From Alphaproteobacteria bacterium (lineage in GTDB: Bacteria; Pseudomonadota; Alphaproteobacteria; JANSWW01), in contig JANSWW010000008.1 in assembly GCA_024743275.1 (NCBI GenBank), forward strand, positions 62,001-126,000: DNA of 64,000 nucleotides, read 5' to 3'. Below are positions 30,325 through 39,093 of the stretch, one piece after another. How positions within the stretch are numbered: position 1 is the first letter of the stretch; each line of letters begins with the position of its first letter. The notes under the pieces are model-generated. The model was not told the origin of the DNA. It did not search any database and saw only the letters and a program-made list of their open reading frames with translations. The position numbers and the translations under genes are program-made.

Positions 30325-30718
30325 AGCCACCTGGTCCGACTGTTGTATCGGTTGCTTATTGTTAAGCATCTCGTGAATTCTGTGGAGTGGGAATCGTCGC
30401 CTCTCGCCTATCCTCAGGCCGGTTCCGAGATGGAAACGCGCCATGGCCGAGCCCCGAAAGACAATCGACCTCCATGAGTCGAATGACCGACTATCCCACT
30501 GCTGTAATCCTGCGACAAAAAATTCTATTATAAATTGCGTAAATGATTGCGGAGAGATGCGTATTACCGTAACCATTATGATTCGCAGCGCCTATGGAGG
30601 CTAGTGGGCTGCCGGTCTTTCGACAGATGCGTGGTCGACATGAAAAGACCGAGTTGTACACTATGGCACTCTCGCCACCGGTGCTGCGGGAACGGTTCCT
30701 CCGGCTCAAGGTTGATCG
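30325..30718. other. 394-nt divergent intergenic region
   Basis: No coding signal is seen. The stretch 30510-30560 is AT-rich (TATTATAAAT) and may hold promoters for one or both divergent genes. An inverted repeat with 7-bp arms, GGTCTTT (30614-30620) and AAAGACC (30644-30650), lies 69-105 nt before the GAF kinase and encloses GTCGAC; it may be an operator or leader hairpin. Confidence 0.4.
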
Positions 30719-31969
30719 ATGACCTCGTTGGATACGCTATCCGAGATCTATCAAATGATCGCCGACCGTATCGCGCGGTCGCCGGGAAATCAGTTTCTGG
30801 CGGATCTCGTTGAGGTCATCTCCAACACCCTCGGTTCCGATGTCACCTTTGTCGGCCTCTATGACGACACCAAGAGCGCGATCGAAACCCAGTATCTCTT
30901 TCAAGACGGTGTCTTCGCCGAGAACTTCATCTACCCGCTCGCCGGCACGCCCTGTGACGGCGTCCTGTGCGAAGACGCCTGTGTGATCGAGCGGGACGCG
31001 ATGACGTTGTTCCCGGAGGACAAGGCGTTGGCCGAGATGGGGGTGGTCGCCTATGCGGGCGCACCCCTGATCGGCAATCAGGGGTTGCCGATCGGTATCA
31101 TCGTGACCATGAAGCGATCGGAGTTCGAGCGACCGGATATCGCCGTTCCGCTGATGCAGCTTTTCGCCTCGCGGGCGGCGGTCCTGATCGAGCGCAACAA
31201 ATTGATCAGCGATCTGGAGGTGGCGCGCGCCAAGGCGGAGGCGGCCGACCGCGCCAAGACCCGGTTCCTCGCCATGATGAGCCATGAACTGCGCACCCCG
31301 CTCAATGCCATCATCGGTTATTCGGACGCGCTGCGGGGCGGGCATCTCGGCGTGTCCCTTGACCACTCGGTTCAGGAGTACATCGGCGAGATCAATCAGG
31401 CCGGGCGCCATCTCCTCCTCTTGGTCGACGACCTTTTGGATTACTCCCGGGTGGAATTGGACGAGTTGGAGGTAGACCCGACCTGGTTCCCGCTCGACGA
31501 TCTGGTGGCGGACGTCGTGAACCATACCGCCGCAGACCTCGTGGAAAAAGATCTTGTGCTGGACCGGGCGATCCCCGAGGCGGCGAGCGTGCGCTTCGAT
31601 CGCCGGCATCTCCGCCAGATCCTCATCAATCTCCTGTCCCAGGCCATCCAGCACGCGCCCGCCGATAGCTCGATGACGATCTCCTTCCAACCCGAAACGG
31701 AAGCGAAGGGCTGGCTCGTTCTGCGGGCTTCCTGGACAGTGCCCGAGCCGCCGACCGGGAGTTCCCCGTTCGAGGTGGAGACCCGCCCGACGGGTGGTCC
31801 CTATGTCCGGCCCGAGGCTTTCGGGTTGGGGTCGGCGGTGATCCGCGCCCTGTGCAAGGTAAACCAGGAGCGGTTGGAGGTTGAAACCCCTCCCGGCGAA
31901 GGGACGGTCCGCCGGATCAGCCTGCCCTTCCGGGTGGTCGACGGGGGGGATCGCCAAGCGGTCGCGTAA
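30719..31969 (+). CDS. GAF-domain sensor histidine kinase with degenerate ATP site
   Basis: The protein has 416 residues. A GAF domain (about 20-160) is followed by HisKA with His in MMSHELRTPLNAI, and a HATPase-like domain. The ATPase domain is damaged: the N-box reads NLLSQAIQHA (Gln for the metal-binding Asn), the DxGxG G1 box is absent (ASWTVPEPP at that place), and only GLGSAV remains of G2. It probably cannot phosphorylate itself. It may dimerise with another kinase, act as a phosphatase, or serve as a phosphotransfer protein. It is divergent from the receiver plus 529-residue operon. AAGGT six nt upstream marks the ATG. Confidence 0.88.
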   Translation: MTSLDTLSEIYQMIADRIARSPGNQFLADLVEVISNTLGSDVTFVGLYDDTKSAIETQYLFQDGVFAENFIYPLAGTPCDGVLCEDACVIERDAMTLFPEDKALAEMGVVAYAGAPLIGNQGLPIGIIVTMKRSEFERPDIAVPLMQLFASRAAVLIERNKLISDLEVARAKAEAADRAKTRFLAMMSHELRTPLNAIIGYSDALRGGHLGVSLDHSVQEYIGEINQAGRHLLLLVDDLLDYSRVELDELEVDPTWFPLDDLVADVVNHTAADLVEKDLVLDRAIPEAASVRFDRRHLRQILINLLSQAIQHAPADSSMTISFQPETEAKGWLVLRASWTVPEPPTGSSPFEVETRPTGGPYVRPEAFGLGSAVIRALCKVNQERLEVETPPGEGTVRRISLPFRVVDGGDRQAVA

Positions 31970-32121
31970 GCAGACGCTTATCCTGCGGTGGCTAAGCGTT
32001 CCGACTATGGCGCCGAACCGGCTTGGGTAAGATGTCATGGGCATCGCAACCGGTTGCCATGTTCCTTGCGGGTCTATCCCCTCACGATAGGACATGGCGC
32101 CAGGATCGGGAGATCACCGCA

Positions 32122-32403
32122 ATGTCCAACAAGTTTACGACCACACTCTTTGCTTCGGCTTTCTCGCTGACCGGGCTCCTCGCCGCCGGCCCCGCCGCCG
32201 CCGTCGAACCTGTGATCGGCGCCCAGGTGGGAACCGACACCGCCGCCATCGAGAGAGCCTTCGCCGAAAGCGGCTATTCGGTCCGGAAGATCGAGAAGGA
32301 GTACGGACGCTTCGAAATCTATCTGGACCGTGACGGGCGCCGCCTCGAAGTCAAGGTCGACCAAACCACCGGCAAGGTGGTCGCCGTCGAATTGGAGGAT
32401 TGA
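32122..32403 (+). CDS. Small periplasmic PepSY-domain protein
   Basis: The protein has 93 residues: a signal peptide (MSNKFTTTLFASAFSLTG... ending AAA) and one PepSY repeat (AIERAFAESGYSVRKIEKEYGRFEIYL, shown in part, then VDQTTGKVVAVELED). The ATG at 32122 gives the proper signal peptide; the frame is open 33 codons upstream but that part is not a signal sequence. The stop overlaps the cytochrome gene start (TGATG), so the two are coupled. PepSY proteins bind or regulate partners at the outer face of the membrane and often accompany heme proteins or histidine kinases. Confidence 0.88.
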   Translation: MSNKFTTTLFASAFSLTGLLAAGPAAAVEPVIGAQVGTDTAAIERAFAESGYSVRKIEKEYGRFEIYLDRDGRRLEVKVDQTTGKVVAVELED

Positions 32404-33053
32404 TGACCGATATCCAATTGACGCCATCGAGACGTGTGGGATGGGACCCGTTGATCCGAATGACCCATTGGGGGATCGCGTTTGCCATCGTGATCAACGG
32501 CTTCCTGAGCGAGGAGGGATCTCAACTGCATATCTGGGTCGGCTACGCCGCCCTCGCGATGCTGGTTCTGCGCTTGCTCTGGGGGGTGGTCGGGCCGAAG
32601 GAGGCACGGTTCGCCAGCTTCCCGCCCAGCCTCTCCGCCGCGCGGGGCCATTTGGCGGATCTCTGGGCGGGCAACCATCGCGTCTACCCATCCCACAACC
32701 CGCTGGGCCGCCTCATGGTCTACGCCCTTTGGGGCACGCTGGCCGTCGTGACCGCGACCGGGATCGGCATGGCGGGCTCGCCGTTCAAAACACCCGCCGA
32801 CGATCATGCCGGCCTCGTCTCCGTCGCGCTCGCCAACGACCATGAGGATCACGGTAAAGAGTATGGGGACGAATATGACGACGACTATGAGGACGAGGAC
32901 GAGGGCAACGAAGTCCTGGAGGACATTCATGAAGCCGCGGCCAATCTCCTGTTGATCCTGGCGGGGGTTCATGTCGCCGGAGTGGTATTCGAAAGTCGTG
33001 TTTCCGGGACCAATCTGGTCCGCGCTATGCTATCCGGTCGACGGGAGGCGTAA
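32403..33053 (+). CDS. Cytochrome b561-family membrane protein with acidic loop
   Basis: The protein has 216 residues and four membrane helices. Candidate heme-ligand histidines lie in RMTHWG, LHIWVG, and LAGVHVAGV. Between helices 3 and 4 is a very acidic, His-containing stretch (about residues 135-172, including EYGDEYDDDYEDEDEG) that may bind metal ions. Family members carry electrons between quinone and periplasmic partners. GGAGG four nt upstream marks the ATG at 32403. The gene is flanked by PepSY (overlapping) and a membrane LuxR regulator 18 nt downstream, so it may couple electron flow to gene control. Confidence 0.9.
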   Translation: MTDIQLTPSRRVGWDPLIRMTHWGIAFAIVINGFLSEEGSQLHIWVGYAALAMLVLRLLWGVVGPKEARFASFPPSLSAARGHLADLWAGNHRVYPSHNPLGRLMVYALWGTLAVVTATGIGMAGSPFKTPADDHAGLVSVALANDHEDHGKEYGDEYDDDYEDEDEGNEVLEDIHEAAANLLLILAGVHVAGVVFESRVSGTNLVRAMLSGRREA

Positions 33054-33071
33054 TCCGGAGGGCAGCGTGGC

Positions 33072-33605
33072 ATGAGCGATACATCAAAGGAGCGGTCCGA
33101 CCCGTTGGGCGGCAAGACGACGGTGCTTGCCGCCCTTTTGGTGGTTCAATCCCTCGCCGCCGTCTTCTTCCTCGGCGATGTCATCGCGGATATCAGCCTG
33201 GTCGGCTTCGATGCCCATACGGTGGTTGAAGCGATGGTTGCCCTCGCCTTGGTGCTCGGTGTCGGGTTCGGGGTCCTGGAGATGCGTCGGACGATCGACC
33301 GGGTCCGCCGAAGCGAGGAAGCGCTGTCCGTCGCCTCGGGCGCCTTTGCCGAGGTCATCGACGGCTATTTCCACCGATGGGATTTGACGCCGGCGGAACG
33401 CGACGTGGCTCTGCTTGCCCTCAAGGGCTTCGATGTGAGCGAGATCGCGGCGATGCGGAAGGTCGCGGGTGGTACCGTGCGGGCTCAATTGGCCAAGGTG
33501 TACGGTAAGGCCGGCGTTTCGAACCGGACCCAACTGCTTTCGATCTTCCTGGACGAGCTGCTGGGAGGGCCGGTCAAGAGCGGGATGGCTAGCGGAACAG
33601 CATGA
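33072..33605 (+). CDS. Membrane-anchored LuxR-type transcription regulator
   Basis: The protein has 177 residues. Two membrane helices (TTVLAALLVVQSLAAVFFLG, and VEAMVALALVLGVGFGV) are followed by a short linker and a LuxR-type HTH (about 115-170; LTPAERDVALLALKGFDVSE, GGTVRAQLAKVYGKAGVSNR). No receiver or autoinducer domain is present, so the signal must come through the membrane part. It follows the b561 gene by 18 nt. Its 3' end overlaps the convergent universal stress gene by 17 nt. Direct control by the redox or metal state of the PepSY/b561 pair is a reasonable inference. Confidence 0.85.
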   Translation: MSDTSKERSDPLGGKTTVLAALLVVQSLAAVFFLGDVIADISLVGFDAHTVVEAMVALALVLGVGFGVLEMRRTIDRVRRSEEALSVASGAFAEVIDGYFHRWDLTPAERDVALLALKGFDVSEIAAMRKVAGGTVRAQLAKVYGKAGVSNRTQLLSIFLDELLGGPVKSGMASGTA

Positions 33606-34443
33606 TCGGGATCAGGCAGCCGCGGACCATCTCCGCCGTCGTCGATCCGATGAAGAGCGTGCGCAGACGGGAGTGGCTGTAGGCCCCCATCACCAGGAGG
33701 TCGATCCCCTCCCGCTCGACCGTGTCGGCGATCACCTTGTCGGGCTGACCCGCGACGATCTCGGCCGAGACCTCGAACCCGCCCGATTTCAGGATGGTCT
33801 CGGCGTCGTCGAGCTTCTTCCGGGCGTCCGGGCGGTCCTGGCCGACCATGAGCAGCCGGCATCGCAGCCCGGCGAACAGGGGACTGCGGGCGATATGATC
33901 GACCGCCTTCATCGCCGTGTTCCGCCCGTCGAAGGCGATCAGGAAGGAACTGATCGGCTTGAACGCCCGGGAGGCGACCATGATGGGAATATGGCTCGAC
34001 CGGACCACCCGTTCGAGATTGGAGCCGAGATGCAACTTGGCGAAATCGGCCGCCTCCCCCCGTTTGCCGATCACCATCAGATCGGCCTCCCGCTCCAAAT
34101 CCAGGACGGTCTCGACCAGGTCCCCGTGGCGCAGTTTCGCCGTCACCCCGTCGATCCCGTCCTCCTGTAGGAAGGTCTTCGCCTCGTCGAGGATCAAGCG
34201 GCCGCGTTTCTGGGCCATCTTGGCCGTCTGGGCGTCATGCTCGGCCAGTTCCTCCAACAAGGCGGCACGGCCGTCGGCGGACAGATTGCCGCTCAGATTG
34301 ACCGGTGCTTCCGTGCCGGTCCGGCGCCCGAGCACGTGGACGATGTCGACCGTGGCCTCGGTCCGTTGCGCGGCCCAGGCGGTGTGATCGCAAACGCTGC
34401 GGGAGTAGATCGAGCCGTCGATCATCGCCATTAGCTTGGTCAT
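33589..34443 (-). CDS. Tandem universal stress protein (UspA)
   Basis: The protein has 284 residues with two Usp domains, the N-terminal one about 1-150 and the C-terminal one about 160-284. The C-terminal ATP-binding type motif is MGAYSHSRLRTLFIGSTT (G-x2-G-x9-G-S pattern, near-complete) and the N-terminal equivalent IGKRGEAADFAKLHLGSNLE. It lies 47 nt after the SulP transporter gene in the same direction; SulP-Usp gene pairs are common and suggest regulation of the transporter or stress-linked ion balance. The start is the ATG at 34443 with GGGAGGTCC-type sequence just upstream. Confidence 0.9.
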   Translation of the reverse strand: MTKLMAMIDGSIYSRSVCDHTAWAAQRTEATVDIVHVLGRRTGTEAPVNLSGNLSADGRAALLEELAEHDAQTAKMAQKRGRLILDEAKTFLQEDGIDGVTAKLRHGDLVETVLDLEREADLMVIGKRGEAADFAKLHLGSNLERVVRSSHIPIMVASRAFKPISSFLIAFDGRNTAMKAVDHIARSPLFAGLRCRLLMVGQDRPDARKKLDDAETILKSGGFEVSAEIVAGQPDKVIADTVEREGIDLLVMGAYSHSRLRTLFIGSTTAEMVRGCLIPIMLFR

Positions 34444-34490
34444 CGCGGGAGGTCCTTTTTCTTTCGGGCTCTTCTTGGGGCGTTTTGAAG

Positions 34491-35978
34491 CTAGTGGGCG
34501 ATGAGCCGGTCGAGGGCGTCCGGTTTGTCGTGCACCGCGAGGCGGTCGACGATGGTCTCGCTGGCTTCGTTCAGCCCGACAATCTCCACATCGGCCCCTT
34601 CGCGGCGGAATTTGAGAACCACCGTATCAAGAGCGGACACGCTCGAGATATCCCAAATATGCGCCCGGGAGACATCGACGACGACCTTGTCCAGGGCCTC
34701 CTTGAAATCGAATGCGTTCAAGAAGTCCTCCGCCGAGGCGAAGAAGACCTGTCCCTCGACGACGTAGGTCCGGCCGGTTCCATCTTCGGACAGGGTCGAG
34801 GTCACCCGGAAGATCTGGGCGATCTTCCAGGCGAAGAAGATCCCGGACAATAGGACGCCGACCAGAACGCCGATGGCGAGATTGTGGGTCGCGACCACCG
34901 TGACGACCGTCGCCAGCATCACCATGGAGGAACTGCGGGGGTGGACCCGAAGGTCCTTCAAGGACTGCCAACTGAAGGTGCCGATCGAGACCATGATCAT
35001 GATCGCCACCAGGGCCGCCATCGGGATCTGTTTCACCCATTCGCCCAAGGAAACACAGGCGATCAACAGGAAGATGCCGGCCAGGAAGGTCGACAAGCGG
35101 CCGCGACCACCGGATTTCACGTTGATCACAGACTGACCGATCATGGCGCAGCCCGCCATGCCGCCGATGAAACCGGTGCCGAAATTGGCGATGCCCTGGC
35201 CGACGCATTCCCGGTTCTTGTCGCTGGTCGTGTCGGTCAATTCGTCGACGATCGACGCGGTCATCAGCGATTCCAACAGCCCGACCACCGCGATGCCGGC
35301 TGAGTAGGGCAGAATGATCAGAAGGGTCTCGAAGGTCAGCGGGACGTCCGGCAGCAGGAAGACCGGCAGGCTGTCCGGCAATTGCCCCATATCGTCGATG
35401 GTCCGCAGGTCGAACCCGAAGCCGAGGCTGATTCCCGTCAGTACCAGGATGCAGATCAACGGCGAGGGGACGGCCGTCGTCAGGCGCGGGAGCAGATAGA
35501 TGATCGCCAGTCCGCCGGCGACCATGACATAGGTGAGCCACGGAACCCCGATCAGTTCCGGTAATTGGGCGAGAAAGATCAGGATGGCGAGCGCGTTCAC
35601 GAAGCCGGTCATCACCGACTTGGAAACGAACCGCATCACCGTCCCGAGTTTCAGAAGCCCGGCGCCGACCTGGAGCACGCCGGCGAGGATGGTTGCCGCC
35701 AGCAGGTATTCCAGACCGTGATCGCGCACCAGGGTGACCATCAGCACCGCCGTCGCCGCCGTCGCGGCCGAGATCATGCCGGGGCGCCCGCCGGTGATCG
35801 CGGTGATCACCGCGATCGAGAAGGAGGCGTAGAGTCCGACCTTCGGGTCGACGCCGGCGATGATCGAGAAGGCGATCGCCTCCGGGATGAGGGCGAGGGC
35901 GACGACGAGGCCCGCGAGAACGTCCTTTTTGACGTTGCCGAACCATTCGGCCTGAAGAGTGTCGAGCGCAGTGCGCAT
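34491..35978 (-). CDS. SulP family inorganic anion transporter
   Basis: The protein has 495 residues. The N-terminal 370 residues form the multi-helix core; [16 protein letters not shown] is the family's first-helix signature and [19 protein letters not shown] another. The C-terminal part is a STAS domain (about 390-495; [19 protein letters not shown]). Members carry bicarbonate, sulfate or other anions, driven by sodium or protons. I chose the ATG at 35978; the open frame extends to 36089, but that part is arginine-rich and unlike the family N terminus. It is operonic with UspA. Which anion it carries cannot be decided; a low-affinity bicarbonate (BicA-like) role is possible. Confidence 0.9.
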   Translation of the reverse strand: MRTALDTLQAEWFGNVKKDVLAGLVVALALIPEAIAFSIIAGVDPKVGLYASFSIAVITAITGGRPGMISAATAATAVLMVTLVRDHGLEYLLAATILAGVLQVGAGLLKLGTVMRFVSKSVMTGFVNALAILIFLAQLPELIGVPWLTYVMVAGGLAIIYLLPRLTTAVPSPLICILVLTGISLGFGFDLRTIDDMGQLPDSLPVFLLPDVPLTFETLLIILPYSAGIAVVGLLESLMTASIVDELTDTTSDKNRECVGQGIANFGTGFIGGMAGCAMIGQSVINVKSGGRGRLSTFLAGIFLLIACVSLGEWVKQIPMAALVAIMIMVSIGTFSWQSLKDLRVHPRSSSMVMLATVVTVVATHNLAIGVLVGVLLSGIFFAWKIAQIFRVTSTLSEDGTGRTYVVEGQVFFASAEDFLNAFDFKEALDKVVVDVSRAHIWDISSVSALDTVVLKFRREGADVEIVGLNEASETIVDRLAVHDKPDALDRLIAH

Positions 35979-36253
35979 GGCGGATCCGTCTCGCTTTCGG
36001 TTTTGGAGCACGTCTTCACGGGGACGCGGCCTAACGGCTCGGCGGAACCCCGGCCGGGCGGAGGCGACGTTCCGACTTCGGCCTTTCATGAAGGGCTTTA
36101 GTTAGTCGGCCCCAAGGAAAGGACCAGGGGCAGGAACCAGGGTTTTGACCGAATTGATGCTGCGGTGCAACAGAGGAAAGGCGGTGCTTGCCAGATCGTT
36201 CCAGTCGTCGTTTGCTTATCGCCGAACCAAAAGATAAAGGCGAAGGGATCGAT

Positions 36254-37045
36254 ATGCCGGAAGCACAGGTAAACGGGGTGACCCTCAGCTATGAACTCGC
36301 CGGCCGGAAAGACGGTCCGGTCATGATGTTCTCCAATTCCCTCGGCACCGACCGGGGCATGTGGGACGGGCAGGTCGAGGCGTTCGGGGCCTCGTGGCGG
36401 ATCCTGCGCTACGACACGCGTGGCCATGGGGGAAGCGAACTGACCGAGGGTCCCTACACGGCCGATCTTCTGGCCGATGACGCGATCGCCCTTATGGACC
36501 ATCTCGGGATCGACAAGGTTCACTTCTGCGGCCTATCGCTCGGCGGGCTCACCGGTCAGATGATCGGCCTGAAGGCGCCGGAGCGTCTCTTGTCGCTGAC
36601 CCTTGCCAACACGGCCGCCCAGTTCATGACGCCGGAGATCTGGAACCAGCGGATCCAGATGGTCAGCGAAGGCGGTATGGCGGCGATCGCCGACGCGACC
36701 ATGGAACGCTGGTTCACCGAGGGATTCCGGCAGCGCGAGCCCGGGGCCATCGAGCGGATGCACGCCATGCTGAGCGCGGTCCCGAAGGAGGGCTATATCG
36801 CCTGTTCCTGCGCCGTCCGTGACGCGGATACGCGGGCGGCCATCGCCGGCATCGCGGTCCCGACGCAGGTCATCGCCGGGGCCCAGGACATGGCAACCCC
36901 GCCGGAGAAGGGGCGCTATATCGCGGACACCATTCCCGAGGCGGGTTTCGTCCTGATCGACCCGGCCGGCCACATCTCCAACATCGAACAGCCGGATGTT
37001 TTCAACAAAGCCCTGTCCGACCTTCTCGCCCGGGCGGCCGCTTAG
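36254..37045 (+). CDS. pcaD: 3-oxoadipate enol-lactonase-like alpha/beta hydrolase
   Basis: The protein has 263 residues with the full PcaD layout. The nucleophile elbow is CGLSLGGLTG (Ser), the acid is Asp in AGAQDMATP and the His is in DPAGHISNIEQP. The cap region FMTPEIWNQRI and the start VNGVTLSYE match 3-oxoadipate enol-lactonases, which open the lactone in the protocatechuate or catechol branch to give 3-oxoadipate. No other pca genes are nearby, so a role on another lactone or ester is possible. The ATG at 36254 follows AAGGCGAAGGG; the 22 upstream codons of the open frame are not family-like. It is divergent from SulP. Confidence 0.83.
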   Translation: MPEAQVNGVTLSYELAGRKDGPVMMFSNSLGTDRGMWDGQVEAFGASWRILRYDTRGHGGSELTEGPYTADLLADDAIALMDHLGIDKVHFCGLSLGGLTGQMIGLKAPERLLSLTLANTAAQFMTPEIWNQRIQMVSEGGMAAIADATMERWFTEGFRQREPGAIERMHAMLSAVPKEGYIACSCAVRDADTRAAIAGIAVPTQVIAGAQDMATPPEKGRYIADTIPEAGFVLIDPAGHISNIEQPDVFNKALSDLLARAAA

Positions 37046-37065
37046 CCCGCCGGTCCGTTTTTGCC

Positions 37066-37109
37066 GGCCTGTGCGGTTTTCCCAGCCTGTGCGGTTTTCC
37101 CGGCCTGTG
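37066..37109 (+). repeat. 18-bp tandem repeat
   Basis: Two copies of (G/A)GCCTGTGCGGTTTTCCC (37066-37083, 37084-37101) and a third start, GGCCTGTG (37102-37109), lie just after the lactonase stop. The preceding CCGTTTTTGCC looks like a decayed copy. It is 18 bp long and therefore frame-neutral, but no real gene reads through it. Confidence 0.75.
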
Positions 37110-37200
37110 ATGGGGCGATCCTTGATGGATTTCCCGCGCGTTGCCGGATATTCTAACCTCTTGCGGGGAACTCAATCGTTAAGGGAATGACGCCCCCTCC

Positions 37201-39093
37201 ATGACCTCGACAACGATTCAGTCCGACACCCGTCCCGTAGGCTCCGAGGTCAAATTCTTCGAGGTCTCGGACGAGCTTGGCGGTGCGCTCCGGAACATGC
37301 AGATGAAATATCTGTATGATCTTTGGGAGACCCATCGCGATGCCGGCAAACCGAACACCTCCGGTCTGCCTGAACTGTCGTTGTTTTCGCCCGAGGCCCA
37401 TCCCTGGCTTGCCGGGGATCTGATCGTTGTTCGGCCCGAAAAGGGCGGGTTCCATTACGACCATTATGGCGGCCGGATCGCGTCCAAGGCCGGATTTGAC
37501 ATGACCAGCCGGAACACGCGTGACTTTCCCGGCCATCTCAGCCGGTTCTTCGCCGAGAAGTACCGGCAGTGCCTTGAGAGCCGGGCGTGCCTCTACACCA
37601 TGCACCATGCCCAGGCGTCGCAGGCGGTGATCAGTTGGGAAAGGCTGCTCCTGCCCGTGCGGGACGGCGATGAGCCGGTCATCGTTTGCTACAACGTACC
37701 GCTCCATCAGAAGAACAGCATCTATGAGGCGATCCTGGAGAGCAGCCTGGACGGGATCGTGGTGATCGAATCGAGCCTACCGGGCCATGACGGTGAGACG
37801 GTCTTTCGGGTGGTGGCCATCAACCATGCCGCCGAACAGATCTTCGGGGTCAGTCATGACCACGCCGTCGGGAACGAGGTCGAGCAGGTTCTCCCCCTCG
37901 AGTACATCGGCCTGGAAGAGGGCTTCGGCGCGTTGATGGAAACCGGCGAGCCGATCCGCAAGGACGTCGCAATCGCAACCAATGCCGGTCAGTCCTTCTT
38001 TCGGGTCACCGCGGTCCGCGCCGACAGCAACATCGTCCTAACCTTCTCCGACATCACGGCGCTCCGGCAGAGCGAGAGCGCGCTCCAGTTCCAGGCCAAC
38101 GAATTGGTCCAGGCCAACGAGTTTTTGGAGGAACAGGGACGGAAGCTGGCCAATCTGGCCGAGCAGGCGGAGCGCGACCGGGCGCTGGCGATCCAGAACT
38201 CCAGATTGATTTCCGAATTGTTCGATTCGCTGCCGATGCCGGTGACCTATCTCGACATCAAGGGGGTCGTTCAGGCCTGCAACGATCGTTACGCCGCCAT
38301 CTTCAACCGGCAGCGCAACCAGGTCATCGGCCACCACTTCTCCGACATTGTGGAATCGGATGTCGTCCAATTGATCGAGGAGATGAACGCGGAGATCCTG
38401 CGCGCGCCAAGCGGACGGCAGACCTACGAGGTGAAATTGCGGGACGGTGAGGGGGCGGCGCGGAACTATGTCGTCCAGCGAGCGCTGATTCGCGGGGAGG
38501 ACGGACAGGCCGTCGGGATCGCGTCGGCCCTCGTTGATTTCACCGAGGAGTACGAGCTGCGAAGTGAACTGGAACGGCTGGCGACCACCGACGTGCTGAC
38601 CGGGCTGTTCAACCGCCGTGTCTTCACCCGCCGCGGCCGGGAGGAGATGGACCGGGCGCAGCGGCATGGCCAGCCGTTGGCGGTCATCCTTTTCGACATC
38701 GACCGGTTCAAAAAGGTCAACGATACGCTCGGCCATGACGGTGGCGATCTGGTCCTGCAGCGGATCAGCAATCTGATGCGGGACGAGCTGCGGAAAGCCG
38801 GCGACCTGATGGCACGTTATGGCGGCGAGGAGTTCATCGTGCTGTTGCCGCAAACCGATCTTGAAGGGGCGGGTATCCTGGCCGAGCGTCTTCGGGTGGT
38901 GTTCGAGGCCGAGCCCGTCGCGATCGGCGGGCGGGAGTATCATTTCACATCGAGCTTCGGGGTGGCCGAGCGCGAAGCCAACGGTGTCGGCGACCTGGAC
39001 GCGTTGGTCAAAGCGGCCGACGAAGCCCTCTATACGGCGAAACGGACGGGGCGGAACCGGGTCTGTTTCGCACCGGCCTTAGACGAAGCTTGA
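37201..39093 (+). CDS. Multi-PAS diguanylate cyclase (GGDEF)
   Basis: The protein has 630 residues. An N-terminal PAS_5-like region (about 30-170; LWETHRDAGKPNTSGLPE) is followed by PAS domains at about 175-300 and 340-455, joined by a coiled coil, then a GGDEF domain (about 460-625). The active-site motif is RYGGEEF, a functional variant, with DIDRFKKVND as the metal site. The inhibitory I-site, normally RxxD just before it, reads KAGD, so product inhibition is probably lost. It makes c-di-GMP. It is convergent with, and overlaps by 15 bp, the phosphodiesterase gene at 39079-40821. No signal peptide or membrane segment is present. Confidence 0.92.
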   Translation: MTSTTIQSDTRPVGSEVKFFEVSDELGGALRNMQMKYLYDLWETHRDAGKPNTSGLPELSLFSPEAHPWLAGDLIVVRPEKGGFHYDHYGGRIASKAGFDMTSRNTRDFPGHLSRFFAEKYRQCLESRACLYTMHHAQASQAVISWERLLLPVRDGDEPVIVCYNVPLHQKNSIYEAILESSLDGIVVIESSLPGHDGETVFRVVAINHAAEQIFGVSHDHAVGNEVEQVLPLEYIGLEEGFGALMETGEPIRKDVAIATNAGQSFFRVTAVRADSNIVLTFSDITALRQSESALQFQANELVQANEFLEEQGRKLANLAEQAERDRALAIQNSRLISELFDSLPMPVTYLDIKGVVQACNDRYAAIFNRQRNQVIGHHFSDIVESDVVQLIEEMNAEILRAPSGRQTYEVKLRDGEGAARNYVVQRALIRGEDGQAVGIASALVDFTEEYELRSELERLATTDVLTGLFNRRVFTRRGREEMDRAQRHGQPLAVILFDIDRFKKVNDTLGHDGGDLVLQRISNLMRDELRKAGDLMARYGGEEFIVLLPQTDLEGAGILAERLRVVFEAEPVAIGGREYHFTSSFGVAEREANGVGDLDALVKAADEALYTAKRTGRNRVCFAPALDEA

